A stretch of 64,000 nt of DNA from Kribbella antiqua (GTDB taxonomy: Bacteria; Actinomycetota; Actinomycetes; Propionibacteriales; Kribbellaceae): contig NZ_SLWR01000009.1 in the NCBI RefSeq assembly GCF_004345665.1, positions 310,001 to 374,000 on the forward strand. Direction: 5' to 3'. Below are positions 8,120 through 16,183 of this stretch, in pieces (positions within the stretch are counted from its first letter, which is position 1; every line of letters begins with the position of its first letter). A program made the translations under genes and the position numbers. The notes below the pieces were generated by a model that worked only from the letters and a program-made list of their open reading frames with translations, made no database searches and was not told the origin of the DNA.

Positions 8120-9025
8120 ATGGCAGACACCATAGCCGCCACTGACGCGGCGTCCGCTATCGGGACGACCGGCGTCTCCCGCTTCGGCGGCATCCTCAGC
8201 TCGTTGCGCCGCAGCCCGGCCGGGTTCATCGGCTTCGTGATCGTGGCCCTGATGGTGCTGATCACCGCGATCGTGCCCTTCTTCACCCCGGAAGTGGCGC
8301 CGAACGTCAAGGAGATCCTGCTCCCGGCCGGCACGCCCGGGCATCTGCTCGGCACCGACAACGAGGGCAAGGACGTGCTGATCCAGATGATCGGCGGCGG
8401 CCGGACCGTGATCTTCGTCGGCTTCGTCGCCGCGGCGATCTCCACCGCGCTGGCGATCGTCCTCGGTTCGCTGGCCGCCTACCTCGGCGGTTGGGTCGAC
8501 TCGGTGGTGGTCACCCTGACCGACGTCTTCCTGACGATCCCACAGATCGTCCTGCTCGCGGTGCTCGGCGCGTTCTTCAAGCTCGACTCGCCGATCCTGC
8601 TCGCGCTGCTGGTCGGCGGCCTGGCCTGGCCGGTCCTGACCCGGGCAGTGCGAGCCCAGGTGTTCTCGCTGAAAGAACGTGAGTTCGTCGAAGCCGCCCG
8701 GCTGCTGGATCTCGGGACGCCCCGGGTGGTGTTCGTCGAGATCCTGCCGAACATGGCCAGCTTCATCCTGATGAACTTCATGATCGGCGTGACGAATGCG
8801 ATCTACCAGTTGGTCGGCCTCTACCTGCTCGGTCTCGCGCCGCTGACCGGGTCGAACTGGGGCATCATGCTCAACCGCGCCTGGATCGCCGGCGCAATCT
8901 TCAACGACAACAGCCTGGCGTGGATCCTCAGCCCCATCATCGCGATCATCCTGCTGCTGCTCGGACTGGTGATGATGACGAGATCCCTCGAGGAAATCCT
9001 CAACCCACGACTCCGGGATCGGTGA
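8120..9025 (+). CDS. dipeptide/oligopeptide ABC transporter permease (DppC-type)
   Basis: The second permease of the importer, 301 residues. The N-terminal cytoplasmic segment ends in LRRSPAGFIGFVIVALMVLI (first helix), followed by the characteristic periplasmic LLGTDNEGKDVLIQMIGGGR. The EAA loop is REFVEAARLLDLGTPRVVF. It starts 5 bases after the DppB-type stop and would form the heterodimeric channel with it. The helix count (about six) and length fit OppC/DppC proteins. Confidence 0.92.
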   Translation: MADTIAATDAASAIGTTGVSRFGGILSSLRRSPAGFIGFVIVALMVLITAIVPFFTPEVAPNVKEILLPAGTPGHLLGTDNEGKDVLIQMIGGGRTVIFVGFVAAAISTALAIVLGSLAAYLGGWVDSVVVTLTDVFLTIPQIVLLAVLGAFFKLDSPILLALLVGGLAWPVLTRAVRAQVFSLKEREFVEAARLLDLGTPRVVFVEILPNMASFILMNFMIGVTNAIYQLVGLYLLGLAPLTGSNWGIMLNRAWIAGAIFNDNSLAWILSPIIAIILLLLGLVMMTRSLEEILNPRLRDR

Positions 9026-9027
9026 GC

Positions 9028-10116
9028 ATGGTGACTACGACCTCTCCGAGCGCCCCCCGCGCCGTCCGCGGCGGCCAGGGCAAGCCACTGCTGTCCGTCC
9101 GCGACTTCAACGTCGAGTACCGGACCGGGGCCGGCACCACGGTGCAGGCTGTCCGCGGTGTCGACCTCGATCTCTACCCCGGCGAAAGCCTGGCGCTGGT
9201 CGGGGAGAGCGGTTGTGGCAAGACGACGTTCGGGCTCGGCCTGCTGCGGTTGCTGCCGCGGCTGGGCCACGCCTCCGGCAAGGTCACCTTCAACCGCGGC
9301 GACGGCACGGAGATCGACGTCCTCGGCCTGGACGGGCGCGACCTGCGGCAGTTCCGCTGGCGGGACGCGGCGATGGTCTTCCAGGGCGCGATGAACGCGT
9401 TCAACCCGGTGCTGAAGATTCGCGCGCACATGCACGACACGATGCGCGCACACACCAAGGCCACCCGCAAGGAGATCGAGGACCGGGCCGCAGAGCTGCT
9501 CCGCCTGGTGCGGCTGGAGCCGGCGCGGGTGATGGACTGCTATCCGCACGAACTGTCCGGCGGGATGCGGCAGCGCGTGCTGATCGCGATGAGCCTGCTG
9601 CTCGAGCCGGAGGTGCTGATCCTGGACGAGCCGACCACGGCCCTCGACATCCTCACCCAGCGATCCATCGTCGACGTCCTGCACGAGGTGCGCGAGCGGC
9701 TCGGCTTCTCGATGATCTTCATCTCCCACGATCTGTCGCTCGCCGCCGAGCTCGCCGACCGGGTCGCCACCATGTACGCCGGCCGCATCGTCGAGACCGG
9801 TGGCGTCCGGGACATGTTCTACAAACCGCGGCACCCGTACACGCTGGGCCTGATCAAGGCGGTGCCGCCGATCGTCGGCGACCTGCCGGACCTCGAGTCG
9901 ATCCCGGGCGGTCCGCCCAGCCTTGCCGCGTTGCCGCCGGGCTGCAAGTTCAACCCGCGCTGCAAGTACGCCACCGAGGAGTGCAAAGCCGAGGATCCGC
10001 CGCTGGTCCCGGTCAGCGATCAGCCGGGTGACGGCCACGAGGTGGCCTGCATTCACTACAAAGAGGTGCACCTAGATCGACCGGCGCCGAACAACGAGTT
10101 GGGGACAGCCTCATGA
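9028..10116 (+). CDS. peptide ABC transporter ATP-binding protein (DppD-type)
   Basis: A 362-residue ATPase. Walker A is GESGCGKTT, the signature LSGGMRQRV, Walker B LLLEPEVLILDEPTTALD, and the switch histidine lies in IFISHDLSLAAE. The C-terminal extension has the oligopeptide-transporter domain with the Cys-rich CKFNPRCKYATEEC, which in this family can bind an iron-sulfur cluster. ATG at 9028 is preferred to the longer open frame, which runs into the DppC gene. Translation is coupled to the next ATPase by an ATGA overlap. Confidence 0.93.
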   Translation: MVTTTSPSAPRAVRGGQGKPLLSVRDFNVEYRTGAGTTVQAVRGVDLDLYPGESLALVGESGCGKTTFGLGLLRLLPRLGHASGKVTFNRGDGTEIDVLGLDGRDLRQFRWRDAAMVFQGAMNAFNPVLKIRAHMHDTMRAHTKATRKEIEDRAAELLRLVRLEPARVMDCYPHELSGGMRQRVLIAMSLLLEPEVLILDEPTTALDILTQRSIVDVLHEVRERLGFSMIFISHDLSLAAELADRVATMYAGRIVETGGVRDMFYKPRHPYTLGLIKAVPPIVGDLPDLESIPGGPPSLAALPPGCKFNPRCKYATEECKAEDPPLVPVSDQPGDGHEVACIHYKEVHLDRPAPNNELGTAS

Positions 10117-11162
10117 GCGCGATGGAGACCGCCCCGGCGGCCGAGGGACGCACGCCACTGATGACGCTCGCGGGTGTCAGCCAGGTGTTCGACACCAAGG
10201 CGGGACCGATCCACGCCGTGAACCAGGTCGACCTGTCGATCAACCCCGGCGAGGTGCTCTGCCTGGTCGGCGAGAGCGGCTCCGGCAAAACGACCGCGGC
10301 GCGGATGGCCGCCGGGCTGGCCAAGCCGACCAACGGTCAGGTGGACTTCGATGGCACCGACATCTGGTCGATGAACCGGCGTGACTTCAGCACGTTCCGG
10401 CGCAGCGTGCAGTACGTCCACCAGGATCCGTACGCCTCGCTGAACCCGACCCGGACCGTCCAGCAGACGCTCACCGCGCCGCTGCTCAAGCACGGTGTGG
10501 TCAAGGGCGGCAAGGCAGCCGCCGCCCGGGCTGCGGAACTGCTGACGAAGGTCGACCTGACGCCGCCCGAGAACTTCCTGACGAAGTACCCGCACCAGTT
10601 GTCCGGCGGCCAGCGACAGCGGGCCTCGGTGGCCCGAGCGCTGACGCTGGACCCGAAGATCATCATCGCGGACGAGTCGACCTCGATGCTGGACGTGTCG
10701 ATCCGGATCAGCGTGCTGGCGATGCTCGGACGGCTGCGCGACGACCTCGGCGTCGGTTTCCTGTTCATCACCCACGACCTGGCGATCGCGAAGTACTTCG
10801 GCTGGCACGGGAAGACCGCGGTGATGTACCTGGGCCGGATCGTCGAGTTCGGCCCGACCCCGAAGATCATCAACGCGCCCACCCATCCCTACACCCGGGC
10901 GCTGATCGACGCGATCCCCGAACCCGATCCCGACCTGACGAAGACCAAGGGCCTGGGATCGCTGCGCAGCCTGGAGATCCCGAGCCTGGCGCACCTGCCA
11001 CCCGGGTGCTCGTTCCATCCGCGCTGCCCGCTGTTCGAGGGCGGTCTGTGCGACGGCGTCGTACCCGAACTGGTCGAAATACGGTCCGGGCAGTCGGCCG
11101 CGTGCCATGTGGTGGCCCGCGACGGCGCCGACGTACTCCGGCCGGATCCGCCGGCGACCTGA
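10113..11162 (+). CDS. peptide ABC transporter ATP-binding protein (DppF-type)
   Basis: The second ATPase, 349 residues. Walker A is GESGSGKTT, the signature LSGGQRQRASVARAL, Walker B PKIIIADESTSMLD, and the H-loop LFITHDLAIAKYF. It also ends in the Cys-rich oligopeptide domain (CSFHPRCPLFEGGLC). Its ATG overlaps the DppD-type stop (ATGA), and its own stop overlaps the next ATG. With DppD it powers the importer. DppF-like proteins usually pair with DppD exactly as seen here. Confidence 0.93.
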   Translation: MSAMETAPAAEGRTPLMTLAGVSQVFDTKAGPIHAVNQVDLSINPGEVLCLVGESGSGKTTAARMAAGLAKPTNGQVDFDGTDIWSMNRRDFSTFRRSVQYVHQDPYASLNPTRTVQQTLTAPLLKHGVVKGGKAAAARAAELLTKVDLTPPENFLTKYPHQLSGGQRQRASVARALTLDPKIIIADESTSMLDVSIRISVLAMLGRLRDDLGVGFLFITHDLAIAKYFGWHGKTAVMYLGRIVEFGPTPKIINAPTHPYTRALIDAIPEPDPDLTKTKGLGSLRSLEIPSLAHLPPGCSFHPRCPLFEGGLCDGVVPELVEIRSGQSAACHVVARDGADVLRPDPPAT

Positions 11163-11365
11163 TGACCTCCCAGATCGGCCGGGTCGCGCTCGGCTGGGCG
11201 ACGTTCCTGGTGCTGGCCAGCGTGGTTCTGCTGTTCACGCTGACGCCCGGTACGCCGGAGTTCGTCGTCACCCTGTTCACCTTGTGTTTGGGCCTGCTAC
11301 TGGGCCTGATCGTCGTCGCCGCGGTCCTCCTGACCCGGCGGCGGGAAAAACGCGAGGGCAGTTAG
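11162..11365 (+). CDS. small two-helix membrane protein in the peptide importer operon
   Basis: 67 residues, with two hydrophobic helices (LGWATFLVLASVVLLFTL and FTLCLGLLLGLIVVAAVLL) and a basic C-terminal tail (RRREKREGS). The ATG at 11162 overlaps the DppF-type stop codon (TGATG), so it is translationally coupled to the transporter. No family was recognised. Inference: an accessory or assembly subunit, or a remnant membrane anchor. Confidence 0.7.
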   Translation: MTSQIGRVALGWATFLVLASVVLLFTLTPGTPEFVVTLFTLCLGLLLGLIVVAAVLLTRRREKREGS

Positions 11366-11437
11366 CAATCAGCAGTACCTCAAACCAGTAGTGCCTGACC
11401 CGCATGGGCGTGCGGTCAGATCAGAAAGGACGAAGGA

Positions 11438-13303
11438 ATGAGTCCCACCGGCACCAACGATTCCGGCACCGACGGACCGGGCGTCAGCGCCCTGTCCAAC
11501 GCGATCTCCCGCCGGCACGTGCTCCAGCTGTTCGGTATCGCCGGTGTCGGCGCGGCCGGCATCGGGTCGCTGACGGCGTGTTCGCCGAGCTCCCCGAACA
11601 GCAACGAAGGGGGCGGCAACAAGGGCGGCGACAAGGAATTCCACGGCGCGTATCCCTACCAGCTGCCGCCGAAGGGCCACTTCAACATGGGCCCCGGCGT
11701 CACCGACGGCATCCAGATGACGAACAGCCCGTACCAGGACCTGATCTACCCGAGCGGCGGGTTGTACTACTGGGCGGAGAAGAAGTGGGAATACATGATG
11801 GCCGAGTCCAGCTCGCTGGACGCGGCGGCCAACACCTACACCATGAAGCTCCGCTCCGGCCTGACCTGGAGTGACGGCAAGCCGGTCACCGCCAAGGACG
11901 TCGTGGACACGTTCAACCTGCACTGGCTGATGCGCCAGCAGTCGTGGACATTCCTGTCCGACGTCAAGGCCCAGGACGACACCACAGTGCTGTTCACCAT
12001 CGGCACCCCGTCGACGGTGCTCGAGCGCTTCATCCTCCGGGCACCGATCCTGCCCAGCTCCGTCTACGGTGAGTGGGCCACCAAGGCCGAGGCCCTGCGG
12101 AAGGCCAACACCAGCCTGGACAGCGCCGAGGGCAAGAAGCTGAACGGCGACTTCCAGAAGTTGCGGCCGGAGAACCCGCCCGTGTCGGGTCCGTTCAACT
12201 ACGACCCGAAGAGCATGACCAACGCCCAGATGACCCTGGTCAAGAACGACAAGGGCCTGTTCGCCGACAAGATCGGCTTCACCAAGGTCGTTCTGTACAA
12301 CGGCGAGACCTCCGACGTCACGCCGGTCGTGATGAACAAGGACGTCGACTACGCCACCCACGGCTTCGCGGTGGCCAGCGAGAAGACGTTCGAGTCCAAC
12401 GGGTTCCGGATCCTCCGCCCACCGGTGTACTCGGGTCCCGCGCTGGTGTTCAACTACACCACGCACCCGGAGCTCGCCGACGCGCGGGTGCGGCAGGCGA
12501 TCGCTTACGTGCTCGACCGCAACGAGAACGGCACCGTCGCGCTCGGCGACTCGGGCAAGGCCTGCAAGTTCATGGCCGGCTTCTCCGACATCCTCGTCCC
12601 CGACTGGATCTCCGACGCCGACCAGAAGAAGCTGAACGCCTACGAGAAGGACGAGGCCAAGGCCACCCAGCTGCTGCAGGCGGCCGGCTGGAAGAAGTCC
12701 GGCGACAAGTGGATGCTGCCGTCCGGCAAGCCCGCGGCGTACGACCTCAAGTTCCCGACCGAGTTCGCCGACTGGAACCCGGCCGCCACCAACGCGGCCG
12801 ACCAGCTGAACAAGTTCGGGTTCAACATCACCAAGCGGGGCATCACCTTCACCCAGCTGAACCCCGACGTGCTGGCCGGGAAGTTCGACATCGCCATTCA
12901 GGGCTGGGGCGCCTCGAGCCACCCGCACCCGTACTTCGCGTACGTCCAGGACCTGTACACGTTCAACTACGTCATCGCGGCGAACACGGGCGGCAAGGGC
13001 ATGAACTTCCCGCTCAAGCAGACCACTGCGGCCGGTCCGATCGACATGCAGTCCGTGGTGGACAAGTCGGCCCAGGGCCTGAACCTCGACGAGCAGAAGA
13101 AGAACATCACCGCCGCGGCGGTGGCGTTCAACGAGTTGCTCCCGATCATCCCGCTCTGGGAGCGCTACGGTAACAACCCGGCGCTGGAAGGGAAGCGGGT
13201 CGCTAAGTTCCCGGCGGACGACGACCCGATCCTGAAGAACGCACCGTACGCCGACAACTTCGTCATCATGTACATGTACCAGGGCAAGGTCACCCCCGTC
13301 TGA
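11438..13303 (+). CDS. extracellular solute-binding protein, family 5 (Tat-exported lipoprotein)
   Basis: A 621-residue periplasmic-type binding protein of the SBP_bac_5 family, which captures the substrate for the importer. The N-terminus has a twin-arginine motif (SRRHVLQLFGIAG) and a lipobox ending in LTAC near residue 46, so it is probably exported folded and lipid-anchored. Family hallmarks include LRSGLTWSDGKPVTAKDVV and DARVRQAIAYVLDRNE. AAAGGA precedes the ATG by 7 bases. The gene is last in the operon, an order less common than binding-protein-first but seen in actinobacteria. Confidence 0.92.
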   Translation: MSPTGTNDSGTDGPGVSALSNAISRRHVLQLFGIAGVGAAGIGSLTACSPSSPNSNEGGGNKGGDKEFHGAYPYQLPPKGHFNMGPGVTDGIQMTNSPYQDLIYPSGGLYYWAEKKWEYMMAESSSLDAAANTYTMKLRSGLTWSDGKPVTAKDVVDTFNLHWLMRQQSWTFLSDVKAQDDTTVLFTIGTPSTVLERFILRAPILPSSVYGEWATKAEALRKANTSLDSAEGKKLNGDFQKLRPENPPVSGPFNYDPKSMTNAQMTLVKNDKGLFADKIGFTKVVLYNGETSDVTPVVMNKDVDYATHGFAVASEKTFESNGFRILRPPVYSGPALVFNYTTHPELADARVRQAIAYVLDRNENGTVALGDSGKACKFMAGFSDILVPDWISDADQKKLNAYEKDEAKATQLLQAAGWKKSGDKWMLPSGKPAAYDLKFPTEFADWNPAATNAADQLNKFGFNITKRGITFTQLNPDVLAGKFDIAIQGWGASSHPHPYFAYVQDLYTFNYVIAANTGGKGMNFPLKQTTAAGPIDMQSVVDKSAQGLNLDEQKKNITAAAVAFNELLPIIPLWERYGNNPALEGKRVAKFPADDDPILKNAPYADNFVIMYMYQGKVTPV

Positions 13304-13349
13304 GTTACCGGCTGGCGGGCTGACCCGTTTGTCTGGTTGGGTCGGCCGG

Positions 13350-14708
13350 GTGATCATCGTGCGCGAGATCGACCCGGCCGACCTGGCCCTGTTCGACGAG
13401 TGGTACGACGTACTCCGGGCCGGCGCGGTCGCGGGACGCGAAGCGGCGCTGGTGGTCGGGCGGGAGACGCTCGGCTGGTCGCTGCGCAATCCGGGACCGC
13501 TGAAGCGGCGGCTGGCGGTCGGCGCGTTCGAGGACGACAGGGTGCTCGGCGCGATGCTCTTCGAGTACCGGCTGAGCGACAACCTGGACACGGTCGAGGT
13601 CGAGATCGACGTACCGCCGGAGCATCGGCGTCGCGGTATCGGCCGGGCACTGTGGCAGTGGGCCGTCACGCGGGCGGCGACTCTCGGGCGGACCATCTTC
13701 CAGGCCGAACTCGGCGTCCCCGCTGACCCATGGCCTGGTGCGTCGTTCGCTGCGCGCATCGGCTTCACCGTCGAGCATGTCGAGGACCATCTCGTCGTAC
13801 CGCTGCCGTACGACGAGCTACGCCTGGACGATCTGAGAGCTGAAGCCGGCCCGTTGAAGGGCTATCGGCTCACGTCCTGGGCGGGGATGTGTCCGCCGGA
13901 GCATCAGCAGGCGTACGCCGATCTGCACACGGCGATGGATCTCGACGTACCCACGGGTGGGATGACGCGGGAGAACGTGCCGTGGACGGTGGAGAAGCTG
14001 GAGGCGAGTGAGCAAAGGATCGACCGGAATTACCTCGCTCTCGTCACGATGGCGCACACTTCGGACGGCGCGCCGGCCGGGTACACGTTGATCTACTTGC
14101 CGCGGGCGGACGCGGCGCATGCGCAGCAAGACGACACCTTGGTCCTGCGCGAGCATCGCGGGCACAACCTCGGCACGCAGCTGAAGCTGGCCAACCTCGA
14201 TCAGCTGGCAAAGCACCGGAAGGGCCAGCGCTTCCTGCACACCTGGACCGCGTTGTCGAACACGGCGATGCAGAAGGTCAACAACCGCTTCGGTTTCCGC
14301 GTGGTCGAACAGCACCGCGAGCTGGAGCTCACCTATCCCCGACTGCGGCCAGCCGCGCGGGCCGTCGTACTCGATCCTGACGACCGCATCCTGCTGGTCC
14401 GCTTCGAGTTCCCCAGCGGCCCGATCTGGGCTACACCCGGCCTGGAAGCACCCCCCGACGCACCGCACCTCTGGCATCAGGAAGTAGTTGCCGAGGGCCA
14501 CGCTGCCGGCTACGACGGCGTCATCAACGACTACTTCCTCGTCCGCACCGATCCCTTCACCGCCGAAGACTTCCACGGCGACCGCTGGTGGACCCTGGAG
14601 GAATTACAGACCCACGACGGCCGCTTCTCACCGCGCTCCCTCCCGGCGCTGGTCCAGGAGCTGTTACAGCATGGCCCACCCACAACCCCCGTGCCCCTAG
14701 GCCTATAG
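13350..14708 (+). CDS. GNAT-GNAT-Nudix fusion with the Nudix box missing
   Basis: About 452 residues. Two GNAT domains come first: DVPPEHRRRGIGRALWQW in copy 1, and LVLREHRGHNLGTQLKLAN with the WTALSNTAMQKVNNRFGF end in copy 2. A Nudix-like C-terminal domain follows (RPAARAVVLDPDDRILLVRF, later NDYFLVRTDPF and WWTLEEL). In Nudix hydrolases the strand ending in ATPG is followed by the GX5EX7REUXEEXGU box; here ATPG runs straight into LEAPPDAPHLWHQ, so the catalytic helix is absent. The domain is probably catalytically dead. The start is uncertain (GTG 13350, GTG 13359 or TTG 13329). It converges on the ABC exporter operon. Confidence 0.8.
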   Translation: MIIVREIDPADLALFDEWYDVLRAGAVAGREAALVVGRETLGWSLRNPGPLKRRLAVGAFEDDRVLGAMLFEYRLSDNLDTVEVEIDVPPEHRRRGIGRALWQWAVTRAATLGRTIFQAELGVPADPWPGASFAARIGFTVEHVEDHLVVPLPYDELRLDDLRAEAGPLKGYRLTSWAGMCPPEHQQAYADLHTAMDLDVPTGGMTRENVPWTVEKLEASEQRIDRNYLALVTMAHTSDGAPAGYTLIYLPRADAAHAQQDDTLVLREHRGHNLGTQLKLANLDQLAKHRKGQRFLHTWTALSNTAMQKVNNRFGFRVVEQHRELELTYPRLRPAARAVVLDPDDRILLVRFEFPSGPIWATPGLEAPPDAPHLWHQEVVAEGHAAGYDGVINDYFLVRTDPFTAEDFHGDRWWTLEELQTHDGRFSPRSLPALVQELLQHGPPTTPVPLGL

Positions 14709-15350
14709 CCGCCGTACCCAGGTCAGGCGGCCCTCGTCCATCACAGCGTGGCCGTCGGCGGAGTCGGCGACGGTGGAGTCGTGGGTGGCGATGACGACGG
14801 CGGCGCCGCGGTGCGCCTCCGCACGGAGCAGGTCGACGACGCGTTCGCGATTGGTGCCGTCGAGTTCGCTGGTGGACTCGTCGGCCAGAATCACCTTGCC
14901 CTGCTGAGCGATTCCGCGGGCCACCGCGACCCGCTGCTGCTCACCACCGGACAACTCCTCGACCAGGTGATCCCCGCTCTCGGCCAGTCCCACGTCGGTC
15001 AGCGACTTCTCGATCACCCGCTCGACATCCTCGGCCGGCTTGCGTTCGGTGAGCAGCGGCAGCGACAGGTTCTCCCGCGCGGTCAGCACCCGCGCCAACC
15101 CGTTCCCCTGCGGAATCAGTACGACGCCATGCGCCGCGGCCGACGGGCGGTCCGCGATCACCAGCCCGTCCACGACGACCTTGCCCGATCGCACCGGGAC
15201 CGCTCCGGCGATTGCCCATAGCAACGAACTCTTCCCGGCGCCGGACGGCCCGCTGACCGCGAGGACGAACCCAGGCGGGACGTCGAACGACACGTCCGCC
15301 ACCGCGACCAGTTCGCCGTACGCGACCGTCACGTCCTTGACGCTGATCAT
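14703..15350 (-). CDS. ABC transporter ATP-binding protein (MacB/LolD-like)
   Basis: A 215-residue stand-alone ATPase. Walker A is GPSGAGKSS, the intact signature LSGGEQQRVAVARG, Walker B KVILADESTSELD, and the H-loop VVIATHDSTVAD. It is the last gene of a three-gene operon with a second ATPase and a large FtsX-like permease, and begins 4 bases inside the second ATPase (ATGA-type coupling). Family members act with FtsX/MacB permeases in mechanotransmission or efflux rather than classical import. Confidence 0.88.
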   Translation of the reverse strand: MISVKDVTVAYGELVAVADVSFDVPPGFVLAVSGPSGAGKSSLLWAIAGAVPVRSGKVVVDGLVIADRPSAAAHGVVLIPQGNGLARVLTARENLSLPLLTERKPAEDVERVIEKSLTDVGLAESGDHLVEELSGGEQQRVAVARGIAQQGKVILADESTSELDGTNRERVVDLLRAEAHRGAAVVIATHDSTVADSADGHAVMDEGRLTWVRRL

Positions 15351-16183
15351 TGCGTGCCCTCCTGTTCGACCGCGGTCAGCCGGATCTCACCGTCGTCCGT
15401 GGTGACCTGGACCAACGTCCCAGCCGGGAGCAGTTCGGCGACGTGCGGCGGCAGCGGCAACGATCCGTCGCTCGCGACCACGGCGTACTCCTCACCCGAC
15501 CGACCCTCCGATGCGATCCGGCCGTCCCGGATCGTGATGGTGCGCGGCAGTGTCGCCGCCACCTCCGGGTCGTGCGTGATCAACAGCACCGTCATGCCGG
15601 TCTCGGCGTTGATCGTCCGGATCGCCGCGAGTACTTCATCCCGCGCATGATGATCCAGCTGACTCGTCGGCTCGTCCGCGAGCAGCAATCCCGGGAACGT
15701 GGCGATACCCACCGCCACCGCGCACAGCTGGATCTGCCCAGGCGTCAGCGACGTCAGCGCCGCATCCGCATGCTCCCGCAGTCCAACCAGCTCCAGTACG
15801 TCGGCTGGGCTCGGCAGCTGGCGGTCGCGAGGTGCGGCGCGTTGTGCGTACCGCACGTTGTCCGCCGGCGTCAGGTACGGGATCAGGTTCCGTCCGGCAC
15901 CCTGCAACACGATGCCGACGTCGCCCGCACGCATGCGGTCGAGCTCAGCCTCAGTCATCGTCGCGACGTTGTGCTCACCGATCTGCAGCCGCCCAGCGCT
16001 CGGCGTCAGCAGACCGCCACACAGTTGCAGCAGCGTCGACTTGCCGGCACCAGAAGGCCCCAGCAATCCGACGAGCTCGCCAGGGCGGACAGTGATGCCG
16101 ATGCCGGACAGGGCCGCCACGTCATGCCCGTGAGCCCGGTAGATATGCACCAGACCCGTCGTACTGATCGCCAAACCGCTCAC
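15347..16183 (-). CDS. ABC transporter ATP-binding protein with degenerate signature
   Basis: A 278-residue ATPase, GTG at 16183 overlapping the permease stop as GTGA. Walker A (GPSGAGKST), Walker B (LLLADEPTSQLD) and the H-loop (LLITHDPEVA) look intact. The ABC signature, normally LSGGQ, reads LTPGQIQLCAVAVG. A ~45-residue C-terminal extension (EEYAVVASDGSLPLPPHVAE and on) resembles small regulatory domains. Together with the intact downstream ATPase this suggests an asymmetric heterodimer with one consensus and one degenerate nucleotide site. Confidence 0.85.
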   Translation of the reverse strand: MSGLAISTTGLVHIYRAHGHDVAALSGIGITVRPGELVGLLGPSGAGKSTLLQLCGGLLTPSAGRLQIGEHNVATMTEAELDRMRAGDVGIVLQGAGRNLIPYLTPADNVRYAQRAAPRDRQLPSPADVLELVGLREHADAALTSLTPGQIQLCAVAVGIATFPGLLLADEPTSQLDHHARDEVLAAIRTINAETGMTVLLITHDPEVAATLPRTITIRDGRIASEGRSGEEYAVVASDGSLPLPPHVAELLPAGTLVQVTTDDGEIRLTAVEQEGTQ

